The notes beneath the pieces are model-generated. The model was not told the origin of the DNA. It saw only the letters and a list, made by a program, of their open reading frames with translations, and did no database searches. From positions 23,420,366 to 23,484,365 of the forward strand of contig OW804094.1 of the NCBI GenBank assembly GCA_942159475.1: DNA of 64,000 nt. The letters are read 5' to 3'. This DNA is from Sthenelais limicola. Taxonomy: Eukaryota > Annelida > Polychaeta > Phyllodocida > Sigalionidae. The position numbers and the translations under genes are program-made. Positions 21,501 through 32,413 of this stretch are shown in pieces; positions within the stretch are counted from its first letter, which is position 1, and each line of letters opens with the position of its first letter.

Positions 21501-21550
21501 AATTACATGCACACACAATCCATCTGCTTTGCAGGACAAAAATAGAATAG

Positions 21551-22525
21551 GGGTTGTCCATTATATATAGGGTTACAGTGTAAGGGGAGTGGGACTGCCA
21601 GTAGGACGGGGAAATGGCTTGCAGAACTAGGTATCAGGTTACCCAACTTACCCACTAGTAGAATATACATTGATACTGGGGAAAATAAGTGTAGGATAAT
21701 CCCTGCTTTAGCTAGGCTCCTGGGGCCTTCCCTCCATCTGTCTATGCCCATCCCACCCACCCACACCACACCCTCCCCTCCTAGGATAATTAATACTCAG
21801 GTTTGAAAAAGAAAAGAAAAATAAGTAAACCAACAGATGTTAATGGTTGAAAATGTTACATATCAACGCATCCCACAATCTTGACCTTTTCCCCCAGACC
21901 AGATCCCAGATCTGAATTTAATTTACTGAGGCCAATAATATATTGATGCTGGCTTGGGTGGGAATGTGTTCCTGTACAGTCATATAGTCGTGTTCCAAAA
22001 GTATAAAACTAGCGTTCCAATCAAAACTATATGACCTGGTTGCATCATCCCCATCCCAACCATTATGCAGGTCAATTCATTGGAGGTACTGAAAGTGGTG
22101 GTCAGTAACTATTTTCCCTTACTGCCAGAATACAAATTAATCAAGATCCCTCCCAACACTAGAAGCAAATCCCCGGTAATTTACCAAAAATATACCCCTG
22201 CAATCAACCAAACCCATTCCACAGTAGAGGCCGTGCCTCCCACAGAAACCAATAAAGAAGAAAAAATATAGGGGTTGTCTATCATAGGGTTATAGGGTAA
22301 GGTGAATGGGAATGCCAGGAGGATGGGGAAATGCCTTGCAGCACTAGGTATCAGATATCCCAACTTACCCACTAGTAAAATACCAATTAATACCGGGGAA
22401 AATAAGTGTAGGATAATGCCTAAGTTAGCTAGGCTCTTGTGGCCTCCCCTCCATCCATCCATGCCTATCCCAGCCCCTCCCAACATACCCTCTCCTCCCA
22501 GGATAATACTCCAGCTTGAAAAACA
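21551..22525. repeat. About 250-bp direct duplication inside the LTR element
   Basis: 21551-21800 and 22270-22515 share GGGGTTGTC, CTAGGTATCAG, CCCACTAGTA, AATAAGTGTAGGATAAT and TAGCTAGGCTC, with clear divergence. The duplication is therefore older than this insertion, which has identical LTRs. Confidence 0.75.
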
Positions 22526-23346
22526 AGCAACCAACAGTAGAGTCTGTGCTTCCCACCAAAACCAATAAAAAAAACCCATTCTGCCATTCTACTAAAACTT
22601 GCAGAATTTCCAAGCACTAACCCTTCCCTTCAAATCTGTCCAAATATAAAGTGTTTACTATTAAAACGGAGCTGAGCTCAAGGCGAAGCGGCCTATGTAA
22701 TCCATGTTTGTATAGCATTAACCATAAGAGCGGCATCGACGACGGCGCGTGATCGCCGCAATCGTAACCACTTGCACAAATGCAAAAATATTGCTTCCCA
22801 CTAGATTGCTCATATCTCCCTCCAAAACCATCCGATTTGAATATAAAAAATATCCCACAACTCCCTAGACTGTCAGGAAGACAGCCCCGCTTTTAGATTC
22901 AGAATCGGATTGCTAGTTCCCCCGTAATGAATTAATCTACCCGGCCGCATCCAGTCGGCCGACTCAATTTAAATCACCCGTCTTTGTGCCCCACATTACA
23001 AACCAACCCAACCTCCCCCAAGTAACTGGAGATATTCCTCCCTCCATGTATATTAGGAGGAATACCCAGATCCGGACTAATCAGTGGGGGTTTGAGGGAA
23101 GGAAAATGGGAACATTAGGGTGATAAGCAGATGAAAAGTATGTACACACAACCTCCCACCTACCTTAGCATTAGGGCAGCTCCAAGCCCAGCTGAAGTGA
23201 GCCCCATCCTTCTCTTGCTATTCTTCAACCTAAAGGATCTAGGTTGAAGCTAGCATTTCTGTGCCTGCCTAGGCTATCTCTGACTTCCCTCAGAAGATTG
23301 GAGTTGTTGCTATTTAGCAACTTAGTCCCTTGAAGTGGTCAGCCAG

Positions 23347-23913
23347 TGTAAAGAAGTCTAAGGGTTTTAGCCCATAGGTTCAGTGTAAATGATGAAGTCA
23401 GAGAATCGGTTGTAGTTGTCAGCTTGGCCCAGCACAGAGAAGTCTGTGTGAAACCTCACATCAAGCTTTATTTATGCCCAGCATTTTACTCATTAAACAT
23501 CCCAGGATATTCCCCTCCCTGCGCGTGTTCCATTCCCATTGGCTAAGGGAGATCCCTCTCTCCAGCTAGACTGACCTGTCCTATTCTAATTGGACGAGGG
23601 AGAGTTGCCCATGGTTACATGGACCAACCTCACTCCTATCATGCTAAAGCCATGTGTTGGAGGGATGGCCCTTGCCCTCCCCCCTCCCTCCTTGCCCAAC
23701 CCAAGATTAGTCCCCTCCCTCCCTTCATGCACCCTCCCCCCTACCCACTGATTACATTAGCGCAGGGAACCATGGTGGTGGCTGGGGGAGTGGAGTGCTA
23801 GGTAAGCAGATCCCTCCCTCCCAACTGAGATCATGCAGGGGTGCAAGTCCCAGATGTGGCCAGTCGACTCATTTGGTCATTGATTTAATCCAAAAAGAAT
23901 CCAGTTCTTTACA
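23347..23913 (-). repeat. LTR, right copy (5' LTR in element orientation)
   Basis: Read on the minus strand it has CCAAT boxes near 23595 and 23545 and then CATAAATAAAGC near 23477, a spacing that suits a U3 promoter with a TATA-like or poly(A) element. Confidence 0.85.
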
Positions 23914-24208
23914 GCATATTGGCTCTTTTAGATAGCTCTCTTAAAACGTTTTGATATTCGTTAAAACATGTGAAAAAGTTGGCTTTGCTTGACTCGGATT
24001 CCAACCAGCCATCCGAGTCACAAACATTTGTAATACGCTTTTCACGTATTAGCTGGAAGTTGGTAACCCCCCGACGCATTTCCATTTCCAAAGATTGAGC
24101 AATTTTTAACAATGCCCTGGAGTCATTGTGTTGGTAGTTGTTTTCCAGATGTAAATTATTGTCCAACATTGAGTAGTCAGATAATGATTCGGTGTCACTA
24201 CTAGACAT
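23914..24208 (-). pseudogene. N-terminal piece of an open frame disrupted by the LTR element
   Basis: Starts ATG at 24208 (MSSSDTESLSDY..); 98 codons plus one base reach the insertion point, and the first base of the next codon lies in GCAT. The frame continues without shift at 18638. Acidic Ser-rich N terminus, then a helical middle (ALLKIAQSLEMEMRR). Family unknown. Plus-strand TCTATATATATAGTG at about 24252-24266 could serve as a TATA box about 45 bp upstream. Reading into the LTR adds one residue and then a stop. Confidence 0.55.
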
Positions 24209-24259
24209 GTTGTATGTATTTTGCTTGAGGAGTCCTTTGTTTTGTAATAAATTCTATAT

Positions 24260-24656
24260 ATATAGTGAAGATACCAGAACCTTACACAATGATAAACTCA
24301 TGAGTGTTACGATTGTTCATAACCAAATCCTCATCACGACTGCAGAATTGCTATACACACTAGACCGTATCAAATCATCCATCACCCCATTTCATCTCAT
24401 CACATTAAACATCACCACCCTATCACAAATTTGATATAATGTATTAAGAATATTGTAATTTAATCTATGACTATTAATGCTTAGGAAACTTATGTTTGTA
24501 TTTTGTTTGTATTTGTATAATGTACTTATAAAGGTAATATAGAAAGTACTGCACCGATGTACAAAATTGTAAGTAGCAATGCCTCTACGCTATGAAAATC
24601 ACCTCCGGAGTGAGAGTGGCAAGGCACCCCTGAATAAAAGCTTTCCAAAAAAAAAA
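24260..24656 (+). mobile_element. 3' end of a processed transcript or LINE, with poly(A) tail
   Basis: GGCACCCCTGAATAAAAGC is followed by TTTCC and A10 at about 24647-24656, as in a retroposed mRNA or LINE 3' end. A short frame ending at 24434 could be its coding tail, but I see no diagnostic RT motif. Confidence 0.4.
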
Positions 24657-25225
24657 TTCTAGAGGTGTACACCAACTAACAGCTGCAGAGATATACGACT
24701 TGTGATATAATAAAGTTGTACAACTTCCTTTAACATGTGTACCCAATGTGTATTTGATAAGACAGGTCTTTGGCCGACCGCTTTATTACATAATATTAGG
24801 ACGCCTGCTTTATTACGCAACATCATACAGCTGCTATGAACTCCTTAGATCTATGTAACAAAAGGGTGTCAACCCATACAGCTGATATGGTATTTTCGCG
24901 AGGAGAGGGTATTCTTTTGATTCATGTAATGAAAGGTTGCAGGGCCAAACAGCTGATAGGATTATTCTTGTGATCTAATTAAGCCAAGGGGAAATGGTTA
25001 AACCAAGGCTATGATAAGGTCTATCACTAAGCGTTTAGACCTGTACAACACAAGGGAAAATGATAAAACGAAAGCTGTGCTTAGTGTTATCAATAATTAG
25101 GGTTATCAGTAATCGATCACTAATCGTTTAGACCAGTACACCATAAGGGAAAATGATAAAACGAAAGCTGTGCTTAGTGTTATCAATATTTATCAGTAAT
25201 TGTTTAGATCACCTACAACGTATGG
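24657..25225. other. Unassigned sequence with a short tandem duplication
   Basis: AAGGGAAAATGATAAAACG plus AAAGCTGTGCTTAGTGTTAT occurs at about 25049 and 25146, two copies about 95 bp apart. No gene. Confidence 0.5.
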
Positions 25226-25227
25226 GA

Positions 25228-25545
25228 AACATTGGATTGCAGTGTATCGCAGACATGTGGGCCCCTTTGCAACAGGCTCTGCAATAGGCTTTGCAACAAG
25301 CCTCATGATAAGAATTGCGTCGCCGTTTATCGCAGAAATATTAGACATGTTTAATATTTGTTGGCGATAAGAATTGCATCGCAGACGTCGCCATTCTACT
25401 GCGATTAATTGCAAAGCTCTGTTGCAAAGGTGTGGCGACATTTGCAACAGGCCTTCCCGATAAGCCTCTGCAATAGCAAAACCTATCGGGAAAGCCTGTT
25501 GCGAAGCCTATTGCAAGGCTTATTGCGGCTAGTGTGGCGCCGGCT
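25228..25545. repeat. Degenerate foldback rich in TTGCAACAGGC / TATCGCAG
   Basis: Repeated forward and inverted TTGCAATAGGCTTTGCAA, CGATAAG and CTTATTGC elements, ending AGTGTGGCGCCGGCTT. Resembles a decayed MITE with hairpin arms. Confidence 0.45.
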
Positions 25546-25762
25546 TAAGTAACATGTTGTGACGATCTGACCCATCATGTACCACTAATACCTGAGGTAA
25601 TTACCCCAAATACGGCTTACCGTAGGCTCTATAACAAGGTGGATAGAATTATATAATTAGCCTTATTATCCTGGCAGTAACAGTATTTCTCTTCTCTATA
25701 TATGCTCATTTATTCTGTAATACCCGAAGCTGTAGGATATCAAGCTATATGAATATAGCCCT

Positions 25763-25872
25763 ATGGGTCAGATTTACAGAAAATGTACAATTCAACTTTG
25801 CCAGGCTAATTTAGCGGAATGTACTAAAATTGTAGAGCTTTCAATTGTACATTTCTAGGCGAACTGACCCAT
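25763..25872 (-). mobile_element. Family 1 MITE, deletion derivative (110 bp)
   Basis: Both ends are present; the middle has collapsed (AACTTTGCCAGGCTAATTTAG junction). Confidence 0.7.
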
Positions 25873-25881
25873 AATTATATA

Positions 25882-26112
25882 ATGGGCCAGAATTTCAGAA
25901 AATGTACAATTCAACTTCGCTAATCTTCTCAAATAGCCCAAATTTCAGACGAAAATGAAGTTCAAAATACAGTTCAACCTAACCAAACCGATTGCTAGAA
26001 TCAATGCGATGTTGAATATACTCGGATTTACCTACTATTGACCAAATTGCAGCCTAATTTTGGAGAATTTACTAAATGTGTACAGCTGCCAATTTCTGAA
26101 AATCTGACCCAT
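25882..26112 (-). mobile_element. Family 1 MITE, subfamily A
   Basis: Left end GGGCCAGAATTTCAG; the right end lacks TGTACATT (CCAATTTCTGAAAATCTG). Confidence 0.75.
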
Positions 26113-26209
26113 ATAGGCCTGTGCAGGGGATCATGTCCCTGAATGCTGCTACATAAGCACTTGATCCACTAGTTCCTGATGGTTCAATGCAGTGTTGCCT
26201 GAATCCAAA

Positions 26210-26655
26210 TGGTGGAGGTGGAGGGGAGGTGGTGGCGGTGGAGGAGGGGGAGGTGGTGGAGGTGGTGGAAGAGGGGGAGGTGGTGGCGGTGAAAGAGAAG
26301 GTAGTAGAGGGGGAAGTGGTGGTGGAAAAGGAGGCGGTGGTGTAGGTGGAAGGAGAGGTTGAAGAGATGGTAGAGGAGGAGGGGGATGTGGAGGAGGAGG
26401 GGGATGTGGAAGAGGTGGAGGAGGAAGATGGTGTGGTGGAGAAGGAGGGGGAAGAGGAGGGGTTGGTGGAGGAAAAGGAAGAGGTGAAGAAGGAGGAGGG
26501 GCAGGAGGATGGGGTGGAGAAGGAGAAGGTGGTGGTAGAAGAGGAGGGGTTGGTGGAGGCAAAGGGAGAGGTGGAGAGGGAGGTGGATGAGAAGTTGCAT
26601 GGTGGTGGTAGAGGAGGGAGAAGAGGAGGTGGAGGAGGAGGAGCTGGAGGAGAAC
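26210..26655. repeat. GGTGGA/GGAGGGG-rich tract
   Basis: Purine-rich on the plus strand with more GGGG and GAAGG than the 17224 tract it parallels. Pro- and Leu-rich frames here are by-products. Confidence 0.95.
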
Positions 26656-26759
26656 TTCCAAACCAGATCTAAACCAAAGCAAAGTGACTTCTACAATCCA
26701 TCCAGTGTAGGCCAATTCAATTCACTTTACATCACTTTCCCAATGTTATTTTAGATAGT

Positions 26760-27000
26760 CTCTACCAAACTGAAGCGAATCAAATCAGTTTCTGATGGCA
26801 AAAGTTGGGTCCTGTTGATATAGACCCGATGCGACCCCTATACAACACAGAGTCGCCTTGTAGCGTGAACACAACCAACTCAAAGCACTTTCTGCTGCAA
26901 TGTGTAGGCGTCAGCTCTATAAAACGGTTTGCAATGATGTGATTCAGTTTGGTTTGATTCGCTTATGTAGTGTGAATGGGGTATTACCAAGGCACGGTCC
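26760..27000. repeat. Foldback flank repeated at 28089
   Basis: AGCGTGAACACAACCAACTC to GGGGTATTACCAAGGCA recurs at 28095-28228. Its inner arms ACTGAAGCGAATCAAATC and GGTTTGATTCGCTTA are inverted copies. Confidence 0.6.
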
Positions 27001-27009
27001 CTATCCTAG

Positions 27010-27376
27010 TGGCCCCCTCACACTATACGACAAACGACGAGTCGGGAGGTCTAAGACGGATTTTCCCGTCGGGAGGGGCCGTCGGGAGCAGTTTCAGCCG
27101 ACAAAACGCCAGATTCAAATGTTGAATCGGGTCTGATAGTGTGAGCGGTCGTCGGGAGGCCTACGACGAGTCGGGGGGCCTATGACTCAGAAAAAAGTAA
27201 AAGAACAAGCTGTACTAACCGTTACAACCGTTGTTGTAACGGTTACGACGACAAAAAACACTCTTTTCTAGTCGCCGTGCTCCCGACTCAAGTCGGCTAG
27301 TGTGAGCGGTCGTCGGGGACCGTCTCCCGTCTTAGACCTCCCGACTCGTTGTTTGTCGGATAGTGTGAGGGGGCCA
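27010..27376. mobile_element. MITE with about 50-bp terminal inverted repeats (TGGCCCCCTCACACTA)
   Basis: The left end TGGCCCCCTCACACTATACG and the right end inverse TATAGTGTGAGGGGGCCA-type sequence pair over about 50 bp, including AGTCGGGAGGTCTAAGACGG. Flanked by TAG on both sides, a possible 3-bp target duplication. GC-rich, noncoding. Confidence 0.8.
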
Positions 27377-27377
27377 T

Positions 27378-27835
27378 AGGTATGACCATAAAGTGCCTTT
27401 CTGTTTCTTTTCTCTGTCTCTCTCTCCCTTCTTCTCTATCTCTATTTCCTGGGTATGACCATAAAGGGCCTTTCTGTCTCTTTTCTCTGTCTCTCTCTCC
27501 CTTCTTCTCTATCTCTATTTGCTGGGTATGACCATAAAGTGCCTTTCTGTCTCTTTTCTCTGTCTCTCTCTCCCTTCTTCTCTGTCTCTATTTCCTGGGT
27601 ATGACCATAAAGTGCCTTTCTGTCTCTTTTCTCTGTCTCTCTCTCCCTTCTTCTCTATCTCTATGTCCTGGGTAAGATCATAAAGTGCCTTTCTGTCTCT
27701 TTTCTCTGTCTCTCTCTCCCTTCTTCTCTATCTCTATTTCCTGGGTATGACCATAAAGTGCCTTTCTGTCTCTTTTCTCTGTCTCTCTCTCCCTTCTTCT
27801 CTATCTCTATTTCCTGGATAAGATTATAAACTGCC
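27378..27835 (+). repeat. 73-bp satellite, six copies
   Basis: Period 73 (unit starts 27451, 27524, 27597, 27670, 27743, 27816) around TATGACCATAAAGTGCC and a CT-rich half. It joins an 82-bp array directly at ATAAACTGCCTCCC. Confidence 0.9.
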
Positions 27836-28089
27836 TCCCTCTTAGCTCTCCCGCCCTTGATATAACCATATTAAATGTGTTGATAAAGGCGTAAAGCAAC
27901 CAATGTCACTCACTCACTCCCTCTCAGCTCTCCCGCCCTTGATATAACCATATTAAATGTGTTGATAAGGGCTTAAAGCAACCAATCTCACTCACTCACT
28001 CCCTCTCAGCTCTCCCGCCCTTGATATAACCATATTAAATGTGTTGATAAGGGCATAAAGCAACCAATCTCATTCACTCACTCACTCCT
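27836..28089 (+). repeat. 82-bp satellite, three copies
   Basis: Unit contains AGCTCTCCCGCCCTTGATAT, AACCATATTAAATGTG and TCACTCACTCAC. The inverse orientation forms the array at 42408. Confidence 0.9.
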
Positions 28090-28235
28090 TGTAGCGTGAA
28101 CAGAACCAACTCAAAACACTTGTTGCTGCAGTGTGTAGGTGTGAGCTCTATAAAACCGTTTGGAATGATTCGATTCAGTTTGGTTTGATTTGCTTATATA
28201 AGTGTGAAAGGGGTATTACCAAGGCAAGGTCTTAA
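28090..28235. repeat. Second copy of the foldback flank
   Basis: Homologous to 26852-27000, so the two copies bracket the 27010 MITE and both satellites. Confidence 0.65.
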
Positions 28236-29676
28236 AGCCCTGCACACACACAGCCGATTTGGCTCCCGATTTGGCTCCCGATTGTCCCCCGATTTAGGTT
28301 TTCTGGTAAATCCTATGATTTTATTTGTAATCCTTGTTTATGTTTTTGAAATTTTTTGACATTGTAGCTACGTAGAAATGTAAATACAACGTAAAATTCT
28401 TTTTCGTTCTTTTTTTAACAAAAATAAATAAATTAAAAAATAATAAAAATATTTTAAAAATAATTTCTACGTTGTATTCAGGTTTTTTCTTCCATATATT
28501 TCTACGTAGCTACAACGTAAAAAAAAAAATAGACAACAACGTGGATACAACGGAAAGTTGGGAAGAGAATGCCTAGAAACGAATGGACATGTTTGAGTAT
28601 GTTATTTGTTTGTTTTTTGTTGTTGTTGTAACTTTTATTTGCCCAATTAACGAAGTGACACTATCGGTGGGTACTGAGTTCCCTACATAGGGAGGATTTC
28701 AAGCCCTACCGTATAAATTTTAGGTTTAATAGTGCAAAGGTAACAATGCTCACTAGGGTCGACGACACTAGGGAGGCCTTTGCAACGGTTGGTTTACAAA
28801 ATTATATAAATTCGGTGCAAGCAGCACCACGCGCAAGATTACTGTAGACAATGTAGATTAATGTAGAAAATTAATGTAGTTGTAGTTATATTCTTGTGAG
28901 AAAAAAAAATGTCTGATTTTCGCATGCATAGCTGATAATGCATTTTAGGATTTCTATCTGCAGTCATTCTATAGGCAAAGATGACTTAGAAGTATGTCTT
29001 GTATCTGCTAAATGCAGGATTTAACAATACAAATAATAGATTAAAGGGATTGTGCAGGGTCGTTGAACCTCTTGAAAAACCTGACATTTGGAAAATCAAT
29101 CCGGGGCCTGGGAATAGCTTTAGAAATGGTCAGATTGTTTTGAGTGAAAATCTTAAAATTGGCCTTGACATTTTGAATTGGTATTGACATTTGCAAAACT
29201 TCTCAAATCCCCTGAACTGCTTGTTCTTTGTTTCCCTCCTTACAAGTAGTGTTGTAAAAGATTACAGAATAACCTGTGTTAATTTGTGTGTTTAATAGTT
29301 ATTAAGATGAGATTAGAGTTTTTTATTTGTCTTTAAAGCAGTACAACGATATTTTGCTTATGAGGAAGAGAAACTGGTCGATATACCTTATGCGAAATGA
29401 CGGAATTCAGGCATCGGAATTCGGAATTGGGGGTTCGGAAATTCGGAAATTTACCGATGTCTGACACCAGTTTTTTTAGTCTCGCTATGTTAACTCTATG
29501 GCGATGTTTGTGTTGGCTTTGGGTCGGGACCGGGACGGAGCGGTATGTACCAATACCGTCTTCCATAATGTATAGGGCCATTCGCACGCTTATACCTCCC
29601 ATTATCATCTCATTACTAGCAGATTCCAACCCACCTACACCTACCATTTGTTATGTAACAGGCCCCTGGATTCTAT
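28236..29676. other. Unassigned AT-rich sequence
   Basis: No supported gene. CCGATTTGGCTCCCGATT at about 28255 matches, inverted and decayed, 33860-33945. TTTCTACGTAGCTAC and GTAGCTACGTAGAAA (about 28368 and 28498) form an inverted pair. A 62-codon frame at 28999-29187 has no recognisable features. Confidence 0.35.
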
Positions 29677-29916
29677 ATGGGTCAGATTTTCAGAAAATGC
29701 ACATTTTGCAGATCTACATATTAAGTAAATTCTGCTAAATTAAGACAGAAAAATGGTCAAATCTAGGTATAACTGAGTATATTTGGTATTGAGTTGATTT
29801 AAAGGATGTGTTTGGTTGGGTTAAACTGAATTTTGAAAATCATTATTGTCTGAAACTTGTATTATTTGAAAGCATTGCTGAAGACAAATTGTACATTTTC
29901 TGAAAGTCTGATCCAT
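29677..29916 (+). mobile_element. Family 1 MITE, intermediate between A and B
   Basis: Core GTTGGGTTAAACTGAATTTTG mixes A and B states; right end TCTGAAAGTCTGATCCAT. Confidence 0.75.
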
Positions 29917-30063
29917 ATTATCATGTCGGTGGTAATATGTCACTACAGGAATGCTGAAGAGTAATTTTCCTGGTAGTGGCTTAATGAAGACGGTTAGGTT
30001 GTGCAATGACAAGCTCTAATTAACAGCCCTTAATCAAGCAGGCTAATGGAAAATCTTTATTAT

Positions 30064-30302
30064 ATGGGTCAGATTTTCAGAAAATGTACAATTTATCTTC
30101 GCCAATCCTCTCAAATAACCCACATTTAAGACAAAGATTAGCTTCAAAATTCAGTTTAACATAACAGAACTGATACTTTAAATCAATGCGATACCAAATA
30201 TACTCACATGTACTCAGTATTCTTCATTTTTCAGGCACATTTAGCAGACTTTCCTGAATGCGTAGAGCTGCTAGTTGTACATTTTCTGAAAATCTGACCC
30301 TT
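30064..30302 (-). mobile_element. Family 1 MITE, subfamily B
   Basis: Full-length with ends near consensus. Confidence 0.85.
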
Positions 30303-30360
30303 ATGGGTTCATTAACCCGTCCCTGTGTTTCGTCCCCATTTCTGACTCGCTGGTCAATAT

Positions 30361-30595
30361 CAGGGTCATATTTTCAAAAATTGTACAATAGGCAGCTGTA
30401 CACCTTTAGTAGATTCTGCTAAATTAGGCTACAATATGGTCAATACTAGGTCAATTCGGGTAAATTCAGCATTGCATTGATTCTAGCAATCTGTTTGATT
30501 AGGTTGAACTGCATTTAAATATTTTCGTCTGAAATTTGGTTTATTTGAGAGAATTGGTGAAGATGAATTGTACATTTTCTGAAAATCGGACCCAT
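30361..30595 (+). mobile_element. Family 1 MITE, subfamily A
   Basis: Left end altered (AGGGTCATATTTTCAAAAAT); right end CTGAAAATCGGACCCAT. Confidence 0.8.
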
Positions 30596-30625
30596 GGACT
30601 CAAGGCTATATTGTTGTTTACGACT

Positions 30626-30725
30626 CAGTCTAGGCTCAGAGTTGAGGGAGTTCCTCCAAACTGAGGGAAAGCCTCTCACTCAAAACAACAAATTGTCATT
30701 AAAATCCAAATTAGGACGCCAAAAA
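30626..30725. mobile_element. Family 4 MITE, truncated
   Basis: Begins CAGTCTAGGCTCAGAG and includes GAGGGAAAGCCTCTC and TTAGGACGCC. The other end is missing. Confidence 0.6.
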
Positions 30726-30765
30726 CGTTCAAAAATATTCAGACTTGATTGATGGAATTTGATAT

Positions 30766-31004
30766 TTGGGTCAGATGTTCAGAAAATGTACAATTCGCCC
30801 TCACCAATCCTCTCCAATAACCCACATTTAAGACAGAAATGAGCTTCAAAATGCAGTTTAACATAACAGAACTGATACTTTAAATCAATGCGATACCAAA
30901 TATACTCAGATATACCCAGTATTCATCATTTTTCAGCCTATTTTAGGAGAATTTCTTAAATATGTAGAGCTGCCAATTGTACATTTTCTGAAAATCTGAC
31001 CCAT
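30766..31004 (-). mobile_element. Family 1 MITE, subfamily B
   Basis: Full-length; left TGGGTCAGATGTTCAG. Confidence 0.85.
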
Positions 31005-31090
31005 TTATAGTCATCTCCCAAATACAAATAGGAGATGTGTATGCATCTGGGTGATCAGGATGGCAGATCTCATAAGTTATAATGAAGTTT

Positions 31091-31440
31091 CAATAGGGGA
31101 TTTGCATGTGCCACTGCACATGTCTGTTAAAGTGCATCCTGGGATGGATTCTGTTGAAATCTGACATACAAATAGTTGGCAATATTTTATCGAAAATTGC
31201 AAGAATGTGTTCACCAATATCGTAGCTTGTGTAAATGATCTATGAAAACCAAATGCATGATGGGAAAGATAAAGTCTTGTGTTATGGAAACATGTATAAC
31301 ACATGGATATTGACATTAGATCATTGATAAATAGTCCATGCTGAACATGGCATGTTTTCTATAGATTTAGACTATACCATTAGTCCCATAATTCAATGCG
31401 AATCAAGATTCAAAATGGCGACTCTGCAAGTCCCCTATTG
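31091..31440 (+). mobile_element. Family 3 MITE (CAATAGGGGATTTGCATG ends)
   Basis: 350 bp from CAATAGGGGATTTGCAT to GCAAGTCCCCTATTG. The interior has AAATGCATGATGGGAAAG and TGCTGAACATGGCATG. This is the cleanest copy of the family. Confidence 0.8.
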
Positions 31441-31639
31441 ATTAATTGATATATAATCTTCATTTAGAGCGTCACTGATTGGCGTAACTAAATTTATGTA
31501 ACCAATTAGAGCGCTCCGTGGTGTTTGTAAACACTAGTGAAATCTGCCAATGCATATGGAATGTGATAATCTGTCTTTTGGTTTGTTTTTTTTCTTTTTA
31601 TTATTCAATGAAGTTTAAAGGTTCCTTTATTTGACAAAA

Positions 31640-31736
31640 TAACACATTGAGTTAATACTCATATTTTGAGATAAATGAGTTACTCATCTTGAGTTACTCA
31701 TATTTTGAGATAAATGAGTTACTCATCTTGAGTTTT
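31640..31736. repeat. 39-bp minisatellite, left block
   Basis: GTTACTCATATTTTGAGATA then AATGAGTTACTCATCTTGA, two to three copies. It continues at 32157 after a LINE insertion. Confidence 0.8.
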
Positions 31737-32156
31737 TAATATACAAGAGAAGATACTAATACAAATACAAGAAGATACATTTACAAAATTTCTAATGTCG
31801 ATTATTACATACATACATATGAGATAATATAGAACAGTGACATCAATATTTTTTTTATTTTTTTTTCCTCAACAAGAATGATAATGTATATACTACTCGA
31901 CAGTACATAAGGCATTATATACATTTCATTTCAATATGTGCAGCTCGTTCGATACTATGTCAGGACAAGATTAAGTTATCGAGGTTGTTGATTGTTGATT
32001 GTCTTCAGATAGGATTTTATGTCAGGCCAAGATTTCTTGCGGATAGGTGCTGGCAACCTATTCCACAGACCTGGACCAATGAAATGAGGTGAATTCCTCA
32101 CTTTTTCAATTTTTGGTAGATTTGCCTTTAACACAGGACCATCGTTTATCCTGGTG
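31737..32156 (-). mobile_element. 5'-truncated LINE 3' end inserted in the 39-bp minisatellite
   Basis: The minus-strand frame ending at 31976 reads HFIGPGLWNRLPAPIRK then SWPDIKSYLKTI, the usual C terminus of Jockey/CR1-type LINE polyproteins. About 240 bp of AT-rich 3' UTR follows to 31737. Only the last 60 or so codons remain. Confidence 0.7.
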
Positions 32157-32224
32157 TTACTCATATTTTGAGATAAATGAGTTACTCATCTTGAGTTACT
32201 CATATTTTGAGATAAATGAATTAC
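32157..32224. repeat. 39-bp minisatellite, right block
   Basis: Same unit as the left block. Confidence 0.8.
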
Positions 32225-32413
32225 ATTTCTGGCCCCAGGCTCTTGTTTTATCTAATGTTATAAAGATATGTGAATATCTAACACGTATAAGAATTACCAA
32301 ATCAACTTCATGCCTATCACTTATATAGATCGGCGTGTATGAGTGGTAACCTATCATAACCAAGTTCATAAAGCTATAGTCAAGGTATTTCTCATTATTG
32401 TTCAACTCTGTAT

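Larger units (their letters stand above)
18643..23913 (-). mobile_element. Non-autonomous LTR retrotransposon, 5.27 kb, young insertion
   Basis: Two 567-bp direct repeats (18643-19209 and 23347-23913) start TGTAAAGAA and end TTCTTTACA. I noticed no difference between them. The element is flanked by GCAT. Minus orientation is indicated by a purine-rich tract (AAAAGAAAAAATTATGG) beside the left LTR, a TGG-starting PBS candidate (TGGCTGACCACTTCAAGG) one base inside the right LTR, and U3-like signals on the minus strand. The 4.1 kb interior has no gag, protease, RT or integrase that I can recognise, so it resembles a LARD-type element moved by another element's proteins. Confidence 0.85.
25546..26205 (+). 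repeat. Duplicated segment, copy 2
   Basis: Matches 16527-17095 outside the inserted MITEs and runs into the G-rich tract at 26210. Confidence 0.85.

Noticed and set aside
26149..26715. Pro-rich 188-residue frame
   Set aside because: Same cause: low-complexity G-rich tract.
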